Origin: Pedobacter nanyangensis
GTDB taxonomy: Bacteria; Bacteroidota; Bacteroidia; Sphingobacteriales; Sphingobacteriaceae
Length of the DNA: 64,000 bases
Assembly: GCF_003313505.1 (NCBI RefSeq)
Contig: NZ_QMHO01000002.1
Span: forward strand, 501,976-565,975
Reading direction: 5' to 3'
The notes beneath the pieces were generated by a model. It was not told the DNA's origin. It saw only the letters and a list, made by a program, of their open reading frames with translations, and did not search any database. A program made the translations under genes and the position numbers. Shown piece after piece: positions 17,221-26,256 of the stretch. Within the stretch, counting starts at the first letter, position 1; every line of letters starts with the position of its first letter.

Positions 17221-18420
17221 TTAAATTTTGATTTCATCTTTTGTATAAACCACGTTTCCTTTCACTATGGTGGTTTTAATGTTGATATCATCGTCAAAAA
17301 TGACAATATCCGCATCTTTGTCCTTCACCAATTCGCCTTTGGTTTCTTGGATATTCAGGATTTTTGCCGGTGTTGCACTGGCCATTTTAACGGCATCCAG
17401 CAAAGGCACTTCGGCCAGTTTAATCATATTTCTCACCAAACGATCTGTAGTGGCAACACTGCCTGCAAATGCGGTACGGTCTGGCAATTTGGCTACACCG
17501 TCTTCAATAATTACTGCTAAACCGTCTTTTAAACTACCCAATATGCTTTTTCCTTCAGGCATGCCTGCCCCCCTCATGGCATCGGTAATGAGGGCGGTAT
17601 TTTCTGCGCCTTTAATTTTGTAGATCAACTTCAATAAAGGAGCTGGTAAATGTACCCCATCTACAATAATCTCCACGGTCATGCCATCCAACAAATAGGC
17701 GCTTTCAATAGCTCCCGCATAGCGGAAAGCATTACGCCTGGAAACACCCGACATACAGGAGTAAAAATGTGTGGCATGGGTAAAACCTACCTTATAGGCC
17801 TCTACTACCTCTTCATAAATGGCATCGGTATGAGCAATAGCAGCAAGCACGTGATGTTGTTGCAAAAATTTGCCAAAGGCAATAGTGCCAGGTAGTTCGG
17901 GTGCTGCACTCCAACGCTTGATATGTTTGGATGCCGCCAACACTTCTTGGTACTCCGCTGGATCTGGATTTCTGATGTAGCGGGGATCTTGGGCACCCTT
18001 TTGCGACATCGCAAAATAAGGGCCTTCAATATGTATCCCTACGAAATCAGCTCCTAGGTGGCTTACCGCTAGAGCTTGCTCGTAAATATCCAAGGTTGCC
18101 AGCAAGTCTTCCTTTTCACAACTCAATGTAGTAGGCATTAAGGCCGTAGTACCATATTTGGCATGTGTGTTGGCAATAGCTAAAAAAGCATCCAAGGTAT
18201 TGTCCATAAAATCGTGGCCACCACCACCATGAACGTGCATATCAATAAAGCCAGGTGAAACATAATTACCGTTGGCATTGATCTCCAATGCACCTTCCAC
18301 AGCAATATTGTGGGCGCTAATCTCTGCGATCTTTCCATCAGCAATAATTAATGTCCCTTCCTTTAATAAACCAAAGGGAGTAATAATTTGAGCATTGAAT
18401 ATTTTGGTATAATTTTTCAT
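17221..18420 (-). CDS. nagA: N-acetylglucosamine-6-phosphate deacetylase
   Basis: The 399-residue amidohydrolase removes acetate from GlcNAc-6-phosphate. Visible metal and catalytic residues are HVH (62/64), E132 in GIHIEGPYF, H197 in IAHTDA, H218 in ATHFYS, and D280 in LITDAMRGAG. Length and motifs agree with NagA. The gene follows the transporter by 6 bp and supplies the NagB substrate. No kinase for GlcNAc is seen in this operon, so phosphorylation must be done elsewhere. Confidence 0.93.
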   Translation of the reverse strand: MKNYTKIFNAQIITPFGLLKEGTLIIADGKIAEISAHNIAVEGALEINANGNYVSPGFIDMHVHGGGGHDFMDNTLDAFLAIANTHAKYGTTALMPTTLSCEKEDLLATLDIYEQALAVSHLGADFVGIHIEGPYFAMSQKGAQDPRYIRNPDPAEYQEVLAASKHIKRWSAAPELPGTIAFGKFLQQHHVLAAIAHTDAIYEEVVEAYKVGFTHATHFYSCMSGVSRRNAFRYAGAIESAYLLDGMTVEIIVDGVHLPAPLLKLIYKIKGAENTALITDAMRGAGMPEGKSILGSLKDGLAVIIEDGVAKLPDRTAFAGSVATTDRLVRNMIKLAEVPLLDAVKMASATPAKILNIQETKGELVKDKDADIVIFDDDINIKTTIVKGNVVYTKDEIKI

Positions 18421-18426
18421 GATAGT

Positions 18427-19749
18427 TTATTTTGTGGTCCAGCTTTTTATTTTGTGGCCATAGAAAGCGTAAAAAATAAGGTAAACGTAACACGGTATCA
18501 GTACCCAATAAGCCTCTCTTAATCCATGTTGATCTGCCCAATAACCGTATAAAAGCGGCATAATGGCATTACCGCAAAGTCCCATGATCAGCAGCGAGGC
18601 TCCCGTTTTGATAAATCTGCCGAGGTTATCTAGCGCCAAGGGCCAAACGCCAGCCCATATCATAGAATTGGCAAAACCCAACAACACAATAAACCATACG
18701 GAAATATCTGTTTGGTGACCAAACAAAACAGTTTGTTTGGAGAACAACAGAATGCAGCAACTTAGCACTAAGCCTAGCACAGTACAAATCTTTAAAGCTT
18801 TTAGCTGCGATAATACTTTGGGGATAAAGGTAATCCCTAATAAATAGCCAACAATGGTGGCCGTAAGTGTATAAGATGGAAAGGTTTTGGCTTCCATAAA
18901 ATCCATGCCGTGGTGGGTGGCATAATTTACGATACTATCTACCGCAATTACCTGCGAACCCACGTGAAAGAAGATCGCAAAAGCCCCCAATACCAAATAA
19001 GGAAAATCGAGAACGCTGCTTTTGCCCGCATTGGTGCTCAAAACCTCTGCCGATTCATGATCAGTATCTATTTCTGGCAAAGGAGAAAACCTTACAAAAA
19101 GCCCCAAAACCAACAGTAGTGCGGCTACCACACCGTACGGAAGCACTACCCTTTGAATAAGCGCATCCAAGGCTTGGGCTTTTTCCAGGCCCTGCAGCAA
19201 TGCAATTTTTTTAAACAGGGTACTATCGGTTGGGTGCAAAACTACTGCCGAAAACAGCAACGGCGCAATAATGCCTGCCAGTTTGTTGCAAATGCCCATA
19301 ATGCTGAAACGTTGGGCAGCTCGTTCCTTGGCGCCCAAAATGGTGATGTACGGATTGGCCGCAGTTTGTAAAATGGCCAAACCTATGCCCAATGTAAACA
19401 ATCCCGTCAGAAAAATCCCATAAGTTCTTGTTAATCCGGCAGGTACAAAAAGTAATGCACCTATACACATCGCCCAAAAACCAAACATCATTCCTTTTTT
19501 AAACCCTACTTTTTTTAATAAATAGCCCGCAGGCAACGACATCACCAAATAAGCAATGTAAAAGGCAAAGGCCACCAGGTAAGATTGGAAGTGGTTAAGC
19601 TCGCACGCTATTTTAAAGAACGGAATAAGAATAGCATTGATCCAGGTAACAAAACCGAAAATGAAGAACAGCAGCCCTATAATTGATATGGATACCACAC
19701 TGTCCCTTTTGGACAAACTACTCACCTGCACTGCTCTATTTGGTTCCAT
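18427..19749 (-). CDS. MFS sugar permease, FucP/NagP type
   Basis: The 440-residue inner-membrane protein has about 12 hydrophobic segments and the FucP/GluP-family marks: FVTWINAILIPFFK in TM1, a short RAAQRFSIMGICNKLAG segment before TM5 and a C-terminal NSMIWAGVWPLALDNLG. Its start overlaps the end of the GH20 gene by 14 bp, so translation is coupled. Position between hexosaminidases and NagA suggests it imports N-acetylhexosamine (a NagP-like role). It has no PTS signature, which fits the need for a separate kinase. Confidence 0.87.
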   Translation of the reverse strand: MEPNRAVQVSSLSKRDSVVSISIIGLLFFIFGFVTWINAILIPFFKIACELNHFQSYLVAFAFYIAYLVMSLPAGYLLKKVGFKKGMMFGFWAMCIGALLFVPAGLTRTYGIFLTGLFTLGIGLAILQTAANPYITILGAKERAAQRFSIMGICNKLAGIIAPLLFSAVVLHPTDSTLFKKIALLQGLEKAQALDALIQRVVLPYGVVAALLLVLGLFVRFSPLPEIDTDHESAEVLSTNAGKSSVLDFPYLVLGAFAIFFHVGSQVIAVDSIVNYATHHGMDFMEAKTFPSYTLTATIVGYLLGITFIPKVLSQLKALKICTVLGLVLSCCILLFSKQTVLFGHQTDISVWFIVLLGFANSMIWAGVWPLALDNLGRFIKTGASLLIMGLCGNAIMPLLYGYWADQHGLREAYWVLIPCYVYLIFYAFYGHKIKSWTTK

Positions 19750-22312
19750 CGTTATTTATTTTATCGGTTTTGGACAATTCGCTACCTCTGCCTGCGTGGT
19801 TAAAAGTTCTAAAAATTAATTGGCCGGCCATATTTACCGGCTGCGTATATCGGGGGCTTTTCATGGTTGGTACGGAACCATCCACGGTGTACCTAATGCT
19901 AAATCCAGGTAACTGGACGTTTGCAGCTACTTTGCCATTTTCAACTTTCAAACCTGGTGTAGGAATACGGTAATTGAAACCACCGGCATAGTGGTCCAGT
20001 CGTTTAAGCTCTCTTTTTCCTAAATTGTGGTAAAAGCTAGAAAGTGATTGCTCATACTGTTGTTTGGCGAGGCTTTCGTTGGTTTCCTCGGCCCAATCCG
20101 GACTTTTTGCCCAAGCTCTTTCGGCCAAAGCCAATAATCTGGGCAACAGTAAATATTCCAAGTGATCTTTATTTTTGATGGTTTCAGACCATAGCTGGCC
20201 CTGTAAACCAACAATATTGCTTTTGCCTGTAGCAGTAAGTTTTTCTGCTTCATTTAGCACCTTTTCACTAAGTTGCCTACCTAAGTAATTTTTCTGCTGA
20301 TTTTTCAAATAATTATAGGGAATGAAACTGAAAGGTTTGTCGAGTTCCGTAAAACCTCCCCAATAAAAACCAGGTTCCTGAAATTTCTTAAAGTAGGCCA
20401 TATCAAAATAAAAAGTGCTTACAAAGGAAATGATGACTTTATAGTTGCCATTGGCCAAGCGGTAGGCTAAATCTTCGTTGCCCAGCAAGTTATTCCATAC
20501 GTTTACATGCACGTTCTGATTACTGAATTGATCGTTTACCAACCACTTAGATTTACCATTTTCCACGGCTTTTTTTAAGCCTACCTCTTCCCAACCTGAT
20601 AAATAAAGCCCCTTCTTTTTAAGCATGGTATTCACTTTACCAAAATAGTAGTCCCAAAGGTCTGTGGTAGTTTGTATGCTTTTATCTTGTTGTTTTAGTG
20701 CATTAAATGCAGGAGATTTTTCCCAAACGCCCTTAGGTACCTCATCACCACCGAAGTGAATCGTTTCTAAAGGAGCATTGGCTTCGCGGTACATGGTGAT
20801 GATTTCATCGGTCACTGTTTCTAAAAAGCGGTACACCGATGGCATGGCTACGTCCATCACGTTGTCGTTCCATTTTTGCACAGAGCGATAAACCGACTGA
20901 TCTTCGGGATGGTGGAGCAAATACTGTTCTGCAGCAGTTTTATTTCCTTTTTTCAATAAATCTTGATAACGTTTATCCATGGCCTTAATAGCAGCTCTGG
21001 CGTGCCCCGGAGTTTCTATTTCGGGAATAACACGGATATGCCTGGCTGTAGCGTAACGTAAAATCTCCTTAAAATCTTCTTTACTATAATAACCACTTCC
21101 AGGCAGTTGATCTGCATAAGGTCCAGATCCGTACGCGGGTTGCAAATGACTTCCCTTGGCATCCAAATGTGCACGCTTGGCACCCACAAGGGTAAGTTCT
21201 GGTAATGCTGGTATTTCTAACCGCCAGCCTTCATCATCGTTCAGGTGAAAATGCAGGGTATTGATCTTGTACAACGCAAAAACGTCCAACAGCTTCAATA
21301 TCTGTGCTTTTGGCTGGAAATTCCTAGCTACATCAAGCATAAAGCCACGGTACCCAAAACGCGGACTGTCCGTTACTTCTACGCCAGTTAAAACAATGGT
21401 CTTATTTTTGTTACTTGCAAATGCGGCGGGATCAATCAAAGTTTTTAAAGATTGGATGCCGTAAAAAATACCGGCATTGCTACCTGCTTTAATAACTATT
21501 CCATTTTCATTTACGCTTAGGCTATAGGCTTCATGTGCCGAACCATCTTTCAACAAACTAATCGTAGGCTTTGCATTGGAGAGTTTACTGGTGCCAATTT
21601 TTTTGCCAAACAGCTTAGCAAGATCAGTGGCCAATAAATTGGCTTCATTTTCAAAACCGGCTTCATAACCAATGGTCAGCTTTGCACTTAAAGCCAGCGA
21701 CTTTGCATTTTCCTGATAGCTTATTGGTGTAGGAAATACCTTCGCCAATTTGTTTTCGCTTACCTCGGCAATGCTCTGGTTGGCCTGAAAAATCATTTCG
21801 GGCGTGGTTTCCTTGTCGCCACCTACCCTATAAAACTTTTTTTGATCAGGAGGCGCTATAAAGCCTACTGGCTTAAATGGTACAATTTCATTGGTGCTGT
21901 CCCAAACCAGATAAAAACCTTGAGGCGAATCTGAAGTGTTTACCATCCAAGCGTTAGCGAGCATTTCATATTTTAAACTTTCTCCTGGTTTAAGTCCTTT
22001 AAAATTCTTACCGGGTGTAAAACAGGATAAATCGCCATTGAGATGAGCCACATCAAACGCTTGGCTGGTGGTTTTTGGGCTAATCACCCTAATAAAATTG
22101 AAGTACAATTTCCATCCTTCTTTTGGCAAGGTGGTTTTGCCCACATTCTTGATTACCAATACAGATAGCCCCTGTTCGTCTTTCAGGTAGTTATTTTCGA
22201 GTGGTTGCCAAGTAATGGCCAAATCTAAATCCTGCACTTTTTGGATTTGTGCAAATGCTATAGTTCCAAACAAGCTGAACAATATGGTATATAGAAACTT
22301 CATCTTAATCAT
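19736..22312 (-). CDS. GH20 beta-N-acetylhexosaminidase, chitobiase-type architecture
   Basis: The product has 858 residues. Signal peptide MKFLYTILFSLFGTIAFAQ begins at an internal ATG (22303), which directly follows the stop of the upstream gene; ATG 22312 overlaps it. Domains: CHB_HEX N-terminal sandwich (~25-165), GH20b (~190-310), GH20 barrel (~315-690; HFHLNDDEGWRLEI at 354-367, catalytic D523-E524 in FGGDEVP), CHB_HEX_C (~775-845). It removes terminal GlcNAc/GalNAc by substrate-assisted catalysis, in the periplasm or at the surface. Typical chitobiases share this four-part plan. Confidence 0.92.
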   Translation of the reverse strand: MIKMKFLYTILFSLFGTIAFAQIQKVQDLDLAITWQPLENNYLKDEQGLSVLVIKNVGKTTLPKEGWKLYFNFIRVISPKTTSQAFDVAHLNGDLSCFTPGKNFKGLKPGESLKYEMLANAWMVNTSDSPQGFYLVWDSTNEIVPFKPVGFIAPPDQKKFYRVGGDKETTPEMIFQANQSIAEVSENKLAKVFPTPISYQENAKSLALSAKLTIGYEAGFENEANLLATDLAKLFGKKIGTSKLSNAKPTISLLKDGSAHEAYSLSVNENGIVIKAGSNAGIFYGIQSLKTLIDPAAFASNKNKTIVLTGVEVTDSPRFGYRGFMLDVARNFQPKAQILKLLDVFALYKINTLHFHLNDDEGWRLEIPALPELTLVGAKRAHLDAKGSHLQPAYGSGPYADQLPGSGYYSKEDFKEILRYATARHIRVIPEIETPGHARAAIKAMDKRYQDLLKKGNKTAAEQYLLHHPEDQSVYRSVQKWNDNVMDVAMPSVYRFLETVTDEIITMYREANAPLETIHFGGDEVPKGVWEKSPAFNALKQQDKSIQTTTDLWDYYFGKVNTMLKKKGLYLSGWEEVGLKKAVENGKSKWLVNDQFSNQNVHVNVWNNLLGNEDLAYRLANGNYKVIISFVSTFYFDMAYFKKFQEPGFYWGGFTELDKPFSFIPYNYLKNQQKNYLGRQLSEKVLNEAEKLTATGKSNIVGLQGQLWSETIKNKDHLEYLLLPRLLALAERAWAKSPDWAEETNESLAKQQYEQSLSSFYHNLGKRELKRLDHYAGGFNYRIPTPGLKVENGKVAANVQLPGFSIRYTVDGSVPTMKSPRYTQPVNMAGQLIFRTFNHAGRGSELSKTDKINNDGTK

Positions 22313-23852
22313 TGGTTTTACTTCTGGATAATCGTTGGATCAAGAGCTTGATTTTGGCATTCCTCAATTGGTTTTCCTGATCAAGTTCTGCATCGTATAA
22401 AACATGTTTATGGAGTGCGATAAACCTTTTGTCCAGTTTTGCGGTATCTATCTGCTGCAATTGTTTGAGGATATCCGGTATCCTGCTTTCCCTAAAATCT
22501 ACACTGTTCACTTCTATTTCGAGAGCCATGTAAGTGAGGTACTGCACTCTGATATCGGCCATTAGGCGATAATGTTCAAATTCTTCTTTGTTTTTTAAGG
22601 GCTTAAGCTCATAAAGTTGATTTACCGCCAGCTTAGCACTATCCAGTAGCTGAAGGATGTTTACGTTTTTATTGCTCACCACACCTTGGTTAACCTCATA
22701 AGGAGCTTTGGTGAGTGCATCCCAAAAGATTTTACTTTGTGTTTCGTTAAACCCGTAATTTTTAAGGCTGTAGTTTTTGGCAAATTGCTCAATGTTTAAT
22801 GGTTCTTTCGCTTTTAGGGCTTCAAAATAAGCATCAATAAGCATGTTAAAGCCTGTAATGGGATACACCCTTCTAATGGCATATAGGTCTACAATATCCC
22901 TGGTGGTTTCAAACACAGGAGAATACAATCCCGAAGTAGACCACGAGGTCATGACAATACCTTTGTAGCCGAAGTTACGGGCCGTTGGGATAAAATCTTT
23001 GATGTTCTTAAAGTGCTTTTCCCATTGGGTTAAGAAATAGTTATCCGGATGGCTTCTGATAGCGGGTGATCCCCATATCTCAAAACCGCTCTGCAACAGC
23101 TTGCTGTGATCGCCAAACATGTTAATGTCCCAGCCGTAATTCCAATCGATAAAGATGGTTTGTTTCGGTAAATACTTTAATGCATCTGGATATTTAATGG
23201 CAATATCAGCCCATAGCACGGGTGTTTTGCCCAAGCTTACCACCAAATCGCAAAGCAATTTGATATAATCGCCATACAAACGGCCCTTGCCCAGTTCTTG
23301 TGCTTTCTTCTTTGATTTTTCGGAATGTCCGAGCAAATAGGTTTCATCACCACCAATATGGATATATTTAGAGCTGTGGGTAGAAATCAAATCGGTGTAC
23401 AGATCCTTAAATAGCGCCTTGTTTAAATCTTCTTGTAGCGGATCAACCTGCGAATAGTCTTTTTGGTCTTCTCTTTGGTTTTTGTACCGATAGTTGCGCA
23501 GGATATACTCCACGTGGCCAAAACTTTGCTGCAGCGGAATTACGTCAATATGGATGGATTTGCAGTAGCCGATAAAATCCACCACCTCTTCCCTGGTATA
23601 GGCAAACCTGTTGGCAATCATCGGATGATTCTTAAACGGATAGGTGGCCTCCCATTCCATCACCAAGGTATTGACACCATTTTCGCTCAGCTTTTTGGCA
23701 AACTGTTTTAATGCAGGCATTTTCATCACTTGTATCCTAAGATCTAAGTGAAAGCCCTTTACCAAAAAGTCATTGTTTTTAGGGTTTGCCTGTGCTAACA
23801 CCAAACTTGCGAAGAGTACGAAAATTATACTGAGAATGTGTCCTTTTTTCAC
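22305..23852 (-). CDS. GH20-family glycoside hydrolase
   Basis: The 515-residue product has signal peptide MKKGHILSIIFVLFASLVLAQ. It is a compact GH20-like barrel without the CHB_HEX domains: FHLDLRIQVM, LVMEWEATYPF, VIPLQQSFGHVEYIL, and the catalytic D169-E170 in HIGGDETYLLG. This short subgroup (with the 'HIGGDE' motif) is related to human hexosaminidase D-like enzymes. The C-terminal ~150 residues are helical. Substrate is probably a terminal beta-N-acetylhexosamine. It overlaps the next gene by 8 bp. Confidence 0.85.
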   Translation of the reverse strand: MKKGHILSIIFVLFASLVLAQANPKNNDFLVKGFHLDLRIQVMKMPALKQFAKKLSENGVNTLVMEWEATYPFKNHPMIANRFAYTREEVVDFIGYCKSIHIDVIPLQQSFGHVEYILRNYRYKNQREDQKDYSQVDPLQEDLNKALFKDLYTDLISTHSSKYIHIGGDETYLLGHSEKSKKKAQELGKGRLYGDYIKLLCDLVVSLGKTPVLWADIAIKYPDALKYLPKQTIFIDWNYGWDINMFGDHSKLLQSGFEIWGSPAIRSHPDNYFLTQWEKHFKNIKDFIPTARNFGYKGIVMTSWSTSGLYSPVFETTRDIVDLYAIRRVYPITGFNMLIDAYFEALKAKEPLNIEQFAKNYSLKNYGFNETQSKIFWDALTKAPYEVNQGVVSNKNVNILQLLDSAKLAVNQLYELKPLKNKEEFEHYRLMADIRVQYLTYMALEIEVNSVDFRESRIPDILKQLQQIDTAKLDKRFIALHKHVLYDAELDQENQLRNAKIKLLIQRLSRSKTND

Positions 23853-23859
23853 CTGAATG

Positions 23860-25305
23860 TTATTTAATAAACTTGAAACTTTTACTTTGATTTCCTACTA
23901 CAATGCGGGCCACATATAATCCTGCCGGAATATTGCCAAGGTTGTAACTGTAGTTGTTGACTTGTTTTTGATAGTGTATTTTTTGGTTCAGTACCTTCTT
24001 TCCCGAAAGATCGGTAATGCATATATCTCCATTTCCAACGGAATTGGCCAAAGCCGAAATATGGATGGCATTGCCTGTTTTAGAGAATTGGATATCACTG
24101 CCTAATTCAAAATTAAGCCAGGCTACCTTGTCAAAAGTTGTGGTTTTCCCATCCTGATCTACCTGTTTAATTTGGTAATAGTTGTTGCCAGCCGCTGGGT
24201 TAAAATCCGTATAGGTGTAGTCGTTCTGCACACCGGCCACTGCTTTGCCTGGCACTTTGGCAATGGCTTCAAAACCATTTGAACTTTGTGTTTTTCTCCA
24301 CACTTCGAAATAGTCATTATTTTTTTCCGAAGACGTTTGCCATTTAAGAAAAGCGCTATTTGACCGCTTAATTGCTACAAAATCCACAAAGCTTACTGGC
24401 AGCGTACTGGTAGGAATAAACCTGATATCGAAATTGCCAAATCTGGTAGTCGCTAAAATCCCAGCTGTACTTCTAACGCCTTGTAACATGATGCTATTAA
24501 ACTCAGTTCCAATAGCCATCTCGCCAGTGCGCGGAAAATTAACCAATGATGAAGCTCCCATAATTCGTGCGCCGTTTACCCAAATATTAAAGGTTCCCGA
24601 TGGCAGCGTGTAAGTGTTGCTACCTCTCACATATTGGTGCGCACTGCTGTGGTTGTTGGCATATATCTCCAGGTCGTAATTGCCGCCATTTTTACTAAAA
24701 GTAGCAGAGTTGATGGTAATTGGCGCACCATCAGTACCACGATAAGAGAAGGTGATGGTGGTGCTGGTTAAATCCCATCTCAAATAATTGAAAATGCCGG
24801 GCACAGTTCCTCCTTGTAAAATGGCTGTATTGTTAAAGATGTTGTTTCCTTCGGTTGCGCTAGCACTGTTCCCAAAAGCATAGGTAATTGCACCGGTACT
24901 TGCCGTAGTATTATCAAATGACATTTTAAAAAAGGTACTGGTAACCGCACTTAGCCCCTGGATATTATATAAAGATAATTTGTTTGGTGCAGAAGTAGAA
25001 TTGCTTGCCGTTAAGGTAACTGATGCGGGCAAACTATTAATGGTAAAACCGCCCGAAGAACTTGCGCCGGTATATACCCTTGCGTAACCACTTGCCGGAT
25101 AAGCTAAAAATCCGGGTACGGCACTGGTAGATACTGATGATTTTGACGTACCTGTTGCATTGTAGGTACTGCCGTTGTTCCCCGTGCCACTACCAAAATC
25201 ATAATTAAATGGCGTATTACCCTCTCCCTGCCAAACACCCTGCGCATCTGCGTTAACAAGTTGGCCCAGTAATAACGATGCGATGAATAAACATTTCCTT
25301 TTCAT
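23860..25305 (-). CDS. Secreted beta-sandwich protein with T9SS sorting tail
   Basis: The 481-residue product has signal peptide ...LLLGQLVNADAQ. Residues ~22-295 form a Gly/Ser/Thr-rich, LamG-like beta domain that is clearly paralogous to the next gene's product (shared PGFLAYP, GNNIF.NTA, GTFNIWV.G). A short linker and fibronectin-like part (PVSFVDFVAIKRSNSAFLKWQ) follow. Residues ~405-481 are a Por secretion/type A sorting domain, ending in SKFKFIK. The protein should be exported by the type IX system to the surface. Binding or lyase activity is not known; no catalytic motif is recognised. Confidence 0.7.
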   Translation of the reverse strand: MKRKCLFIASLLLGQLVNADAQGVWQGEGNTPFNYDFGSGTGNNGSTYNATGTSKSSVSTSAVPGFLAYPASGYARVYTGASSSGGFTINSLPASVTLTASNSTSAPNKLSLYNIQGLSAVTSTFFKMSFDNTTASTGAITYAFGNSASATEGNNIFNNTAILQGGTVPGIFNYLRWDLTSTTITFSYRGTDGAPITINSATFSKNGGNYDLEIYANNHSSAHQYVRGSNTYTLPSGTFNIWVNGARIMGASSLVNFPRTGEMAIGTEFNSIMLQGVRSTAGILATTRFGNFDIRFIPTSTLPVSFVDFVAIKRSNSAFLKWQTSSEKNNDYFEVWRKTQSSNGFEAIAKVPGKAVAGVQNDYTYTDFNPAAGNNYYQIKQVDQDGKTTTFDKVAWLNFELGSDIQFSKTGNAIHISALANSVGNGDICITDLSGKKVLNQKIHYQKQVNNYSYNLGNIPAGLYVARIVVGNQSKSFKFIK

Positions 25306-25314
25306 GATGCGGCT

Positions 25315-26232
25315 TTATTTGGTAGCGTTCATTTGAATGTTGCTTAAACTGAGGGTAAGTGCATTAGGCACAGAACCTTTGCTGTGGTAGCCCTGAAACA
25401 TAAAGCTATTTAATGGGGCTTCAGGTGCCAATTCTCCACTTGCCGGAATACCTGTTCCGTTTTCGGTACTGATCAAATTACCATCTACCCAAATATTAAA
25501 AGTTGCCGGCGCAAGTTCATAAGCTTTGCCCTGCTTGGTATATTTTTGCGCTGTTGCGGCATTATTGATGTATAGCTCTACTTGATGCTCACCGTTTTTG
25601 GTAAAGCTATTGGCATTAATCAATTTATAGCCATACGAGCCGTTGCTTAAAATTCTGTAAGAAAAGAAAACCGCCTTATTGGTGCTAAACTCCCACCGTA
25701 GTCCCGCAAATACACCAGTAGCATCTGCGCCAGTAAGTGACGCGGTATTCTTAAAAATATTATTTCCCCTAGCATGGCCTATACCAAAAACTACCGCACC
25801 ATTTGTTGGATCATTGTCGCCTTTGAACGAAACGTTAAAGAACAGGCTTGATACAGGGCTTGCCTTGGCAATATCATATACCGCAAATTTATTTGCACTG
25901 GCATTGCTTGAAGCTACTAAAACCACCTTTGCGGCCACATCTTTACCTGCTATTTTAATGGTACCACCTGCATTAGCGCCAGTAGTTACTGCGGCAAAAC
26001 CTGATGGCGGATATGCTAAAAATCCAGGAGTTGCGGTAGAGGAAACAGAGGTTTTAAGGGTTTCGCCGCTGGTAAATTGATCGCCAGCATTACCTGTTCC
26101 TTTTCCAAGGTTGTAGCTCCAAACCGTCCCCTTTTGGTCAAAAGTTCCGGCCTCGGCCCAGGTTTTGTTTTGTGCATGGGCTATGCCTAAAAACAGCATT
26201 AATGCCGTGGTAATGTGTAGTATTTTTTTCAT
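25315..26232 (-). CDS. Secreted beta-sandwich protein, paralogue of the next gene's product
   Basis: The 305-residue product has signal peptide MKKILHITTALMLFLGIAHAQ. The whole mature part equals the N-terminal domain of the 481-residue neighbour (PGFLAYPPSGFAAV; GNNIFKNTASLTG; ATFNIWVDGNLIS; SFMFQGYHSKG), but it lacks the Fn3-like and T9SS parts. It ends at the domain boundary. A lectin-like role for the operon's glycan is likely from context; I see no known family catalytic residues. Confidence 0.65.
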   Translation of the reverse strand: MKKILHITTALMLFLGIAHAQNKTWAEAGTFDQKGTVWSYNLGKGTGNAGDQFTSGETLKTSVSSTATPGFLAYPPSGFAAVTTGANAGGTIKIAGKDVAAKVVLVASSNASANKFAVYDIAKASPVSSLFFNVSFKGDNDPTNGAVVFGIGHARGNNIFKNTASLTGADATGVFAGLRWEFSTNKAVFFSYRILSNGSYGYKLINANSFTKNGEHQVELYINNAATAQKYTKQGKAYELAPATFNIWVDGNLISTENGTGIPASGELAPEAPLNSFMFQGYHSKGSVPNALTLSLSNIQMNATK

Positions 26233-26256
26233 ATTTAATTAGTTTAATGGTTTGTT

